From the NCBI GenBank assembly GCA_946545505.1, contig CAMNNN010000044.1, positions 1-9,403 of the forward strand: DNA of 9,403 bases. Reading direction: 5' to 3'. The stretch's first letter is position 1. The number at the start of each line of letters is the position of its first letter. The stretch is from an uncultured Clostridia bacterium. Its GTDB lineage: Bacteria > Bacillota > Clostridia > Saccharofermentanales > Saccharofermentanaceae. Below are positions 1 through 5,671 of this stretch, piece by piece. Below the pieces are notes generated by a model. That model saw only the letters and a program-made list of their open reading frames with translations. It ran no database searches and was not told the DNA's origin. A program made the position numbers and the translations under genes.

Positions 1-200
1 GCAAGTCTCTTCTCTTCTTCTGATCTTCTGGCTTCGGTTCTGGCGAGGTTCTCTTCTTCCCTCTTATCCATTACCCTCTGAGCCTCAGCCATTACGGCAC
101 TGGCATCTCCGCCTGACGCTTTCTGAAAATCATACTTGCACATGGAGCAGCGAGCGACATTATCGCCCATCATTACTCCGCAAACAGGACATTTCTTCAT
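1..200 (-). CDS. Zinc-ribbon protein of unknown function, N-terminal part (3' end outside window)
   Basis: Sixty-six codons are visible before the gene leaves the window at its C-terminal side. The protein opens with a four-cysteine zinc-ribbon pattern, Cys4-x2-Cys7 and Cys18-x2-Cys21, so a structural zinc site is expected. From about residue 32 onward the sequence is rich in Glu, Arg, Lys and Ala (for example KREEENLARTEARRSEEEKR), which suggests a long charged helix or coiled coil. The ATG at 200-198 is preceded by AAGGAGC (212-218 on the minus strand) at an 11-nt spacing, which supports this start. No catalytic motif is visible. Small ribbon-plus-helix proteins of this kind are common in Clostridia and their function is usually unassigned; I cannot name one. 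It is transcribed divergently from the ABC importer operon. Confidence 0.75.
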   Translation of the reverse strand, partial: MKKCPVCGVMMGDNVARCSMCKYDFQKASGGDASAVMAEAQRVMDKREEENLARTEARRSEEEKRL

Positions 201-237
201 GTTGGTATATAGCTCCTTATCAGTAAAACGTGAGATT

Positions 238-243
238 ATTATA
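238..243 (-). promoter_or_regulatory. -10 box (TATAAT) for the zinc-ribbon gene
   Basis: The minus strand carries a perfect TATAAT, followed by about 20 nt and then the AAGGAG ribosome binding site of the zinc-ribbon gene, which implies a short leader of about 30 nt. No good -35 is found at 16-19 nt upstream (TAATTA at 261-266 is the 17-nt candidate), so the assignment rests on the -10 and its position. Confidence 0.45.
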
Positions 244-307
244 CACCAAATGCCATAAAATAATTACTTCTTTATGACTTTATTTGTTAAATTGGTATAT
301 TTTGGTA

Positions 308-330
308 CTTTGATTATCGAAAAATCAAAG
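308..330. repeat. Perfect 8-bp inverted repeat, candidate operator
   Basis: CTTTGATT (308-315) is repeated inverted as AATCAAAG (323-330) with a 7-nt centre (ATCGAAA). It lies wholly inside the A/T-rich spacer upstream of the importer operon and covers the proposed -35 at 317-322. A protein bound here would block RNA polymerase, so it is a plausible repressor site. It has no T-run behind it and is not a terminator. No cognate regulator is encoded in the window. Confidence 0.45.
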
Positions 331-345
331 CAAATGCATTATGAT
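317..345 (+). promoter_or_regulatory. Probable sigma-A-type promoter of the ABC importer operon
   Basis: TCGAAA (317-322; 4 of 6 matches to TTGACA) and TATGAT (340-345; 5 of 6 matches to TATAAT) are separated by 17 nt. Transcription would start near 352, giving a leader of about 40 nt before the ATG at 392. The -35 is weak and lies within the inverted repeat at 308-330, which fits a regulated promoter. This is inferred by pattern only. Confidence 0.4.
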
Positions 346-391
346 ACCTTCAATATTTCAGAAGTTATAAACGAAACAGGGGGCACGACAA

Positions 392-1912
392 ATGCATAAC
401 GGAAATTTGAAAAAGATTCTTGCCGGAGTACTCACTCTCGCACTTTCATTTTCTGCTGCCGCATGTTCAAAAGAAGGCAACACAACTGACGGCGATGCCG
501 TTTACGGCGGAGAGGCTGTAGTAGGTATCACTCAGGAACCCATGATCTTCGACCCTCACACGGTCGTTGCAGCCGGAGACAAGGAGATCATCTTTAACGT
601 ATACGAAGGTCTGTTCAAGTACGACAGCACAGGCACACTTAACCCCTGTCTAGCTACTGACGTAGTTATCTCCGACGACGCATCCGAGTACACTTTCACT
701 ATCAGGGAAGGCGTTACTTTCCACGACGGCTCCGAGCTCGACACTGGCGACGTCGTATATTCACTCCAGAGAGCTTCCGAGCTTTTGCCCGAGCTTTCTT
801 CTATCGAGAGCATCACAGACAATGGTGACAACACAGTTACTGTTACTCTCAGCACACCCAACAGCGAAATGCTCCCTAACTTCACCGCAGCCATCATCCC
901 CGAGGACTCCGGTGACACTATAGGTGACACAAGAATCGGAACGGGACCTTTTGTTTTCGACAGCTATGAGCCCGGAATCGGAATCGTTCTCACAAGAAAC
1001 GAGAACTACTGGAACCCCGAGCTTCCCTACCTCGACAAGGTTACTTTCAAGGTATGCGCTGACATGGATGCAGGTCTTCTCGAGCTTCAGGGCGGAGCCA
1101 TCGACATCTTCCCTTACCTCACGACAGACAGAGCATCCCAGCTCGACACTAACACTTTTGATATATTAAGCCTCGGCTCCAACATGGTACAGGCTCTGTT
1201 CCTCAATAACACAGCCGCGCCTTTCGATGACGTAAGAGTAAGACAGGCTCTTAACTACGCCGTAGACAGAAACGAGATCATCGCTCTTACAATGGATGGC
1301 GCAGGCGAACCCCTCACAACTGCAATGAGTCCTGTTATGGGAGAGGCTTACGACACAAGTCTCGACGGAACTTACGATCAGGATATCGACAGAGCTCTCG
1401 AGCTTCTTGCTGAGGCAGGCTACGAGGACGGCTTCGACATGACTATCACTGTTCCTTCGAACTACCTCGTTCACGTTAACACAGCCGTAGCTCTCGCTGA
1501 CCAGCTCTCCGCTATCGGCGTCAACGCTTCCATCGAGCAGGTTGACTGGGCTACATGGCTCGACCGCGTATATTCACAGAGAGACTATCAGGCAACTGTT
1601 ATATGCCTCACAAGCAATTACGCTCCTTATGACGTAATCAGCAGATATGCATCTGACAACGACGGCAACCTCATCAACTACAGCAATCCCGCAGTTGACG
1701 AGATTATCGAGAACCTCCCTCTCACTATCGATGAGAACGAGAGAATCTCCATGTACAGGGAGCTTCTCGGTTATATAACGGAAGATGCGGCGTCCGTATA
1801 TGTTCAGGATCCGTCCAACATCTGCGCCGTTAACCGCCGCCTGACAGGCTATGCGATCTATCCTATGTATATCCAGGATATGTCCACAGTCCGTCTGGCT
1901 TCTGCAAATTAA
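392..1912 (+). CDS. Extracellular solute-binding lipoprotein of a peptide/nickel-type ABC importer (SBP_bac_5 family)
   Basis: This 506-residue protein is the solute receptor of the importer encoded downstream. Residues 1-24 are a lipoprotein signal peptide (KK, then a hydrophobic run) ending in the lipobox SAAAC, so Cys25 would be lipidated and anchor the protein on the outer face of the membrane. Family 5 binding-protein features follow in order: YEGLFKYD near 71-78, YTFTIREGVTFHDG near 100-113, TGPFVFDSYEPG near 184-195, RNENYW near 202-207 and VRVRQALNYAVDR near 281-293. The length is normal for the family. The start is supported by AGGGGG at 378-383, 8 nt before the ATG. Members bind di- or oligopeptides, nickel chelates, opines or glycosides, and the visible residues do not decide which. 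The gene appears to be first in a four-gene operon, 11 nt ahead of the first permease. Confidence 0.93.
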   Translation: MHNGNLKKILAGVLTLALSFSAAACSKEGNTTDGDAVYGGEAVVGITQEPMIFDPHTVVAAGDKEIIFNVYEGLFKYDSTGTLNPCLATDVVISDDASEYTFTIREGVTFHDGSELDTGDVVYSLQRASELLPELSSIESITDNGDNTVTVTLSTPNSEMLPNFTAAIIPEDSGDTIGDTRIGTGPFVFDSYEPGIGIVLTRNENYWNPELPYLDKVTFKVCADMDAGLLELQGGAIDIFPYLTTDRASQLDTNTFDILSLGSNMVQALFLNNTAAPFDDVRVRQALNYAVDRNEIIALTMDGAGEPLTTAMSPVMGEAYDTSLDGTYDQDIDRALELLAEAGYEDGFDMTITVPSNYLVHVNTAVALADQLSAIGVNASIEQVDWATWLDRVYSQRDYQATVICLTSNYAPYDVISRYASDNDGNLINYSNPAVDEIIENLPLTIDENERISMYRELLGYITEDAASVYVQDPSNICAVNRRLTGYAIYPMYIQDMSTVRLASAN

Positions 1913-1923
1913 GCCTTTAAGAC

Positions 1924-2886
1924 ATGGGCAGCGCGGTAAGATCGGCACTCATCAGATTATGTGAGTTCCTGCTCACCGCGTTGCTTGTGTCATTTTTAAC
2001 TTTCTCGGCATTCGCCATCATCCCCGGAGATACGGCCAGAGTAATGCTCGGCCCCGAAGCCTCCGAGGAACAGGTAGAGGCTCTGCGTGAAGAACTCGGG
2101 CTGAACGTGCCCCTCGCAGAACGCTATGTAGACTGGCTCGGCAATGCCTTCAGAGGCGACTTCGGAAAATCATTATCGTTCGGAAGTCCCGTAGGTGATC
2201 TCATCGCTTCCAGACTTCCCGTCACGCTCGGCATGAGCCTTATCGCGCTGGTCTTCGTCGTCGCCGTCTCATTCCCGATGGCTGCCATCTGCAGCAGAAA
2301 TCCCGGAAGCATCAAAGACAAATCGCTGTCCACGGCAGGACACATACTGTTCGCGATCCCGCCTTTCGCGCTGTCGATGGTGCTTATACTGTTTTTCTCC
2401 AAGGTGCTTCACATATTCACGGCGGGACGGTACACGGCCCCGTCCGACAACTTCGGGGCTTATGTCGTAAGCCTGCTTCTGCCGTCGCTTTGCATCGCTC
2501 TTCCCAAGATAGCGATGACATTCAAGTTCTTAAGAGCTTCCATGATCGAGTTCTCTCAGGGAGACTTCGTAAGAACGGCCAAGAGTCACGGTCTGTCCGA
2601 CTTAAGCATCTTGATAAAGCACATCATTCCGAATTCGGCAGTATCGTCTATCACGGTAATCTCGCTCGTACTCTCGGATATCATGGGCGGTTCGCTCATC
2701 GTGGAGCAGGTATTTAATCTGCCGGGACTCGGCCGTCTTCTGCTCGCAGCGATCTCCAGAAGAGACTTCCCGCTGCTTTCAGGCATCGTGTTCTACCTTG
2801 CCATGATGACAGTAATACTGTATTTCCTCGCTGACGTTATCTCCGCGGTAATCGACCCGAGAATCAGAGACGGGAGGGCATCATGA
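1924..2886 (+). CDS. ABC importer permease, DppB/OppB type
   Basis: This is a 320-residue integral membrane protein, one half of the translocation channel. An N-terminal membrane segment (about 15-33) is followed by an extracellular stretch, EEQVEALREELGLN (48-61) to GDFGKSLSFG (78-87), that is typical of DppB-type permeases. Further hydrophobic segments lie near 99-123, 139-160, 178-196, 240-258 and 285-308. The cytoplasmic EAA loop that contacts the ATPase is visible at about 214-237 (DFVRTAKSHGL, then KHIIPNS). The EQVFNLPGLGRLLL motif (261-274) is also characteristic. An in-frame stop at 1918-1920 excludes an earlier start. No Shine-Dalgarno sequence precedes this ATG, so translation probably depends on ribosomes finishing the binding-protein gene 11 nt upstream. 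Its stop overlaps the next start (ATGA, 2883-2886). Confidence 0.93.
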   Translation: MGSAVRSALIRLCEFLLTALLVSFLTFSAFAIIPGDTARVMLGPEASEEQVEALREELGLNVPLAERYVDWLGNAFRGDFGKSLSFGSPVGDLIASRLPVTLGMSLIALVFVVAVSFPMAAICSRNPGSIKDKSLSTAGHILFAIPPFALSMVLILFFSKVLHIFTAGRYTAPSDNFGAYVVSLLLPSLCIALPKIAMTFKFLRASMIEFSQGDFVRTAKSHGLSDLSILIKHIIPNSAVSSITVISLVLSDIMGGSLIVEQVFNLPGLGRLLLAAISRRDFPLLSGIVFYLAMMTVILYFLADVISAVIDPRIRDGRAS

Positions 2887-3701
2887 CTTCATATAATGCT
2901 TCCCGCAGATATCTATATACAGGCGGAATAATGCTCGCGGTCGTAATCGGATTCTTCATATTAGGTCTGTTCTGGACGCCCTACGGCATCAATCAGACAG
3001 ACGCATCAAGCAAGCTTCTCGCACCCTGCGCCGAGCACATCTTCGGAACCGACAATCTCGGAAGAGACGTATTCTCGAGGTGCCTTGCCGCCGCGCGTTA
3101 CACGCTTCTCGTCTCATTCGCAGGTGTATTCTTCGCACTTGCCATCGGAACCGTCGCCGGCCTAATCGCGGGCTACAACGGCGGTATCGTGGATAAGGTC
3201 GTCATGATCTTCTCCAACGGCATCATGTGCTTCCCGGGAATTCTGCTCGCACTCGTGGCAGTAGCAGTATTCGGCCCGTCGCTCGGCAACGTCATATGGG
3301 CTCTCGGACTTGTGTTCGCACCTACTTTCGCGAGAGTTTACCGTACGAGCACCATGGAGCTTCTTGGCAGAGACTACATACTTCAGGCGAAGGTAATGGG
3401 AGTTCATCCCGTAAGGATCATGCTCGTGCATATCCTCCCTAACCTCATGTCGCAGGTCCTGCCTGCTGTCATCATCGGCCTTGCCAACATGACATTATTC
3501 GAGTCCGGAATGAGTTACTTAGGACTCGGCGTACAGCCGCCTGCCGCTTCCTACGGAAAGATGCTTGCCGACGCTCAAAGCTACATGGTAGCCGCGCCCT
3601 GGCTCATCATATTCCCTACACTCATGCTCGTGTTCTACATACTCGGACTGTACTTCATCTCCGAGTGGGTACGCACTTCCGTTAAGGGAGGCAGCAAATG
3701 A
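2883..3701 (+). CDS. ABC importer permease, DppC/OppC type
   Basis: This 272-residue protein is the second channel subunit. Residues 13-31 form the first membrane segment. They are followed by the DppC hallmark FGTDNLGRDVFSR (54-66), which precedes the transporter core. Hydrophobic segments lie near 75-97, 106-130, 134-152, 188-207 and 238-260. The EAA loop spans about 164-187 (DYILQAKVMGV, then VHILPN), and SYLGLGVQPP (211-220) is another family signature. The start overlaps the stop of the preceding permease gene (ATGA) and has GGGAGGG at 2872-2878. Its own stop overlaps the ATPase start in the same way. These overlaps indicate tight translational coupling and subunits made in fixed ratio. 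The length is slightly below that of typical DppC, because the N-terminal cytoplasmic tail is short. Confidence 0.93.
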   Translation: MTSYNASRRYLYTGGIMLAVVIGFFILGLFWTPYGINQTDASSKLLAPCAEHIFGTDNLGRDVFSRCLAAARYTLLVSFAGVFFALAIGTVAGLIAGYNGGIVDKVVMIFSNGIMCFPGILLALVAVAVFGPSLGNVIWALGLVFAPTFARVYRTSTMELLGRDYILQAKVMGVHPVRIMLVHILPNLMSQVLPAVIIGLANMTLFESGMSYLGLGVQPPAASYGKMLADAQSYMVAAPWLIIFPTLMLVFYILGLYFISEWVRTSVKGGSK

Positions 3702-5266
3702 GTTATAAAGGTCACATCCTCGAAGTCAATAACCTGTGTCTTTCCTTAAGCAACGGCAGCAGCGCTCCCGTAAGGATCCTTAACGACCTCACATTCAATG
3801 TAAGATCAGGCGAAATTCTCGGCCTTATCGGCGACTCAGGCTCAGGCAAGACTATGACGGCACTCGCGGTTTCCGGTCTGCTGTCGGACTTCGCGCACGT
3901 GGATTCGGGTGAGATCATTTTCGAGGGGGAGGACCTCGTTAAGAAGAGCCCTAAGCAGCGGCGTCTGCTCCTGGGCGAGAAGATCGGTGTAATATTCCAG
4001 GACCCTTCCTCCGCACTCGACCCGCTTCAGACCGTAGAGTCGAACTTAAGCGAGATCATCAGGCTTCGAAGCGGCGACAAGGAAGAGGGACGCGAGCGCA
4101 TCTTGAGAATGCTTAAGACCGTAGGCTTCGATGACCCTGAAGAGACAGCGAAACGCTATCCCCACCGCCTGTCGGGAGGTCAGAGGCAGCGCGTTCTCAT
4201 AGCGGGAGCAGCTCTCATGAACCCGAGCCTTCTTATCGCAGACGAGCCCACGTCTTCACTCGACACCGTAACTTCTATGTCGATAATGCAGCTGCTGCAT
4301 GAGATGTGTCAGGAGATGGGAATATCGATACTGTTTATATCGCATAATCTGAATGCGGTACGTAATTTCTGCGACCGCGTAATGGTAATGAAGGAAGGAA
4401 CCATCATAGATTCCGACACTTCATGGGACATCATGGGGCAGCCGAAGTCAGCCTTCACGGCAGAGCTTCTTCTTAAGTCGAGACTCGATCCGAAGAGCCT
4501 CGGAATCACACAGGGCAAGGCGGAAGAAGGTGCACCCGTCGTATTAAGCGCCGAAGACATCTGCGCAGGATATCAGTATTCATATTTCAGAAGAAGCAAG
4601 ACTCCACTCGTTATCTCGGATGTAAGCTTCGATATCAGAAAGGGCGAGAGCGTAGGACTTATCGGTTCTTCGGGATGCGGCAAGACCACGCTCGTTAAGA
4701 CCATTCTCGGTCTGCTTAAACCCGAATCAGGAAGCATTCACAGAAGCGGCAAGATAGCCGCGGTATTCCAGGATCCGGTATCGAGCCTTAACCCGGCTCA
4801 CACTGTCCGCTGGCATCTGGACGAGGCCCTTATGGCGGCCGGGATCAAGATGAGTGCTGACGAGAAGAAGAATCATTTCCTGAAGGTACTCGAGGACGTA
4901 GGTCTGTCCGGAAAGCATCTCACGCGTTTCCCTCACCAGATGTCGGGAGGCCAGAGGCAGAAGGCCGCGATCGCGATGTGTCTTGTTCAGGACCCTTCAG
5001 TAATAATCGCAGACGAGCCGTTCTCGGCACTCGACGCATCATCTCAGGCGTCGGTGATCAAGCTGCTGTCGGATATCAACACGAAGCACGGAACAACAAT
5101 GCTCATCGTGTCTCATAACCTGCGGGTTATCAAGGCGATGTGTTCGAAGGTAATCGTTATGGATAAGGGCAGGATCGTCGAATCAGGCGACACGGACAAA
5201 GTCCTCGATAACCCTGTATCCGATGCCACTGCGGCACTGCTTAAAGCAAGAATGTACGAAGCATAA
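3698..5266 (+). CDS. Fused two-domain ABC importer ATPase (DppD-DppF type)
   Basis: This 522-residue protein has two complete nucleotide-binding domains in one chain, so one gene supplies both motors. Domain 1: Walker A GDSGSGKT (45-52), Q-loop Gln101, signature LSGGQ (158-162), Walker B LLIADEP with Glu183, D-loop SSLD (186-189) and switch His216. Domain 2: Walker A GSSGCGKT (323-330), Q-loop Gln358, signature MSGGQ (415-419), Walker B VIIADEP with Glu440, SALD (443-446) and His473. All catalytic residues are intact in both halves, so both ATP sites should work. Separate DppD and DppF proteins usually carry a C-terminal oligopeptide-transporter extension; here domain 1 passes through a short linker (about 245-283) and domain 2 ends soon after its last strand, so neither extension is evident. 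The start overlaps the permease stop (ATGA) and has GGGAGG at 3686-3691. The operon ends in the terminator just downstream. Confidence 0.93.
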   Translation: MSYKGHILEVNNLCLSLSNGSSAPVRILNDLTFNVRSGEILGLIGDSGSGKTMTALAVSGLLSDFAHVDSGEIIFEGEDLVKKSPKQRRLLLGEKIGVIFQDPSSALDPLQTVESNLSEIIRLRSGDKEEGRERILRMLKTVGFDDPEETAKRYPHRLSGGQRQRVLIAGAALMNPSLLIADEPTSSLDTVTSMSIMQLLHEMCQEMGISILFISHNLNAVRNFCDRVMVMKEGTIIDSDTSWDIMGQPKSAFTAELLLKSRLDPKSLGITQGKAEEGAPVVLSAEDICAGYQYSYFRRSKTPLVISDVSFDIRKGESVGLIGSSGCGKTTLVKTILGLLKPESGSIHRSGKIAAVFQDPVSSLNPAHTVRWHLDEALMAAGIKMSADEKKNHFLKVLEDVGLSGKHLTRFPHQMSGGQRQKAAIAMCLVQDPSVIIADEPFSALDASSQASVIKLLSDINTKHGTTMLIVSHNLRVIKAMCSKVIVMDKGRIVESGDTDKVLDNPVSDATAALLKARMYEA

Positions 5267-5295
5267 AAAAGAACCGCGGTCCTGCCGCGGTTCTT
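5265..5295. terminator. Bidirectional intrinsic terminator between converging transcripts
   Basis: An 11-bp perfect stem, AAGAACCGCGG (5269-5279) with its complement CCGCGGTTCTT (5285-5295), closes a 5-nt loop TCCTG. Read on the minus strand the stem runs into six consecutive T (A-run at 5265-5270), an excellent terminator for the pilin-like gene ending at 5323. Read on the plus strand the stem begins 2 nt after the importer operon's stop and ends in TTCTTAAATT, a weaker U-tract but still likely to function. Confidence 0.85.
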
Positions 5296-5322
5296 AAATT
5301 CATATTCTTAAGACTACTAAGA

Positions 5323-5562
5323 TCAGGTTCCTGCAGAGTAGCGGGGTGTACCTGAAAGCATGCTGTGTCTTACATGGTCAGCCTGTGACTGAACCTGAGT
5401 CATAAACTTAGACTCTTCTCTGGCCTGTGTAGCTCTGTGACGGTTCAATGCATCCGTAACAGAAATGAATGACAATCCTGCGAGAATAACGAGGATAGCG
5501 ATAACGAGCATGAGCTCGAGGAGTGTAAATCCGCCCTTATTTACCTTAGTAATCTTCTTCAT
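5323..5562 (-). CDS. Very small type IV pilin-like protein (prepilin N-terminal methylation motif)
   Basis: The 79-residue product has a class III signal: a basic leader (MKKITKVNKGG), a predicted prepilin-peptidase cut after Gly11, then mature Phe1 (methylated in the family), Thr, Leu, Leu and Glu5, followed by a hydrophobic helix (LMLVIAILVILAGLSF). Glu5 is the residue used for pilus assembly. The mature protein is only about 68 residues: the hydrophobic helix plus a polar helix and a short tail ending SGTPRYSAGT. No Cys is present, so there is no disulfide-bounded C-terminal loop, and there is little room for the usual globular beta domain. The ATG at 5562 is chosen because GGAGAGG lies 9 nt upstream; a TTG six codons earlier overlaps that site. 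It has its own promoter and terminator, and no pilus assembly gene (ATPase, peptidase, platform protein) is in the window. It could be a minor pilin, a pseudopilin, or a reduced major subunit. Confidence 0.85.
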   Translation of the reverse strand: MKKITKVNKGGFTLLELMLVIAILVILAGLSFISVTDALNRHRATQAREESKFMTQVQSQADHVRHSMLSGTPRYSAGT

Positions 5563-5571
5563 AACAAACAG

Positions 5572-5578
5572 CCTCTCC
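5572..5578 (-). promoter_or_regulatory. Ribosome binding site that fixes the pilin-like gene start
   Basis: GGAGAGG on the minus strand is followed by a 9-nt spacer and ATG at 5562-5560. Because the site overlaps the alternative TTG codon at 5580-5578, the longer version of the protein would have no ribosome binding site. The shorter version also gives a leader of ordinary length. Confidence 0.7.
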
Positions 5579-5605
5579 AAGTAAAAGGTATAACTCTACA
5601 TCGTC

Positions 5606-5634
5606 ATTATATAACGGGATTATGAAAAAATAAA
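5606..5634 (-). promoter_or_regulatory. Probable promoter of the pilin-like gene
   Basis: A perfect TATAAT lies at 5606-5611 on the minus strand, with TTTATT (5629-5634; 3 of 6 matches to TTGACA) 17 nt upstream. Transcription would begin near 5599 and give a leader of about 37 nt. The element lies outside the upstream cca reading frame, which suggests that the pilin-like gene can be expressed on its own. The -35 is weak, so an activator or another sigma factor is possible. Confidence 0.45.
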
Positions 5635-5643
5635 CCCCTATAT

Positions 5644-5669
5644 TCACAAAGAGTTCATAAAATCTCCTT
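5644..5669 (-). other. Four-codon reading frame (MNSL) with a canonical ribosome binding site
   Basis: On the minus strand, AAGGAG (5664-5669) is followed 5 nt later by ATG (5658-5656), three sense codons (Asn, Ser, Leu) and TGA (5646-5644). It sits 2 nt after the cca stop codon, in the spacer before the pilin-like gene. The ribosome binding site is among the best in the window, yet only a tetrapeptide can be made. It may be a remnant start of a lost gene, a small leader peptide, or chance. It lies upstream of the proposed pilin promoter, so it would be on cca read-through transcripts only. Confidence 0.35.
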
Positions 5670-5671
5670 AT

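Noticed and set aside
201..391. Riboswitch or structured leader upstream of the importer
   Set aside because: Apart from the 8-bp dyad the spacer is A/T-rich without extended paired elements or a terminator/antiterminator pair, and the predicted leader is only about 40 nt.
556..930. A 124-codon minus-strand frame opposite the binding-protein gene (and a similar one at 1574-1948)
   Set aside because: They are low-complexity Ser/Val-rich translations with no family signature, inside a gene whose plus-strand reading is unambiguous.
5563..5580. A TTG start at 5580 for the pilin-like gene, adding six residues
   Set aside because: The codon overlaps the GGAGAGG ribosome binding site that serves the ATG at 5562, and no other site precedes it.
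5616..5638. A weak hairpin (GGGGTT with AATCCC on the minus strand) considered as a cca terminator
   Set aside because: It has only about six pairs including a G-U, a 12-nt loop, and the T-run lies in the loop and not after the stem. I see no real terminator after cca.
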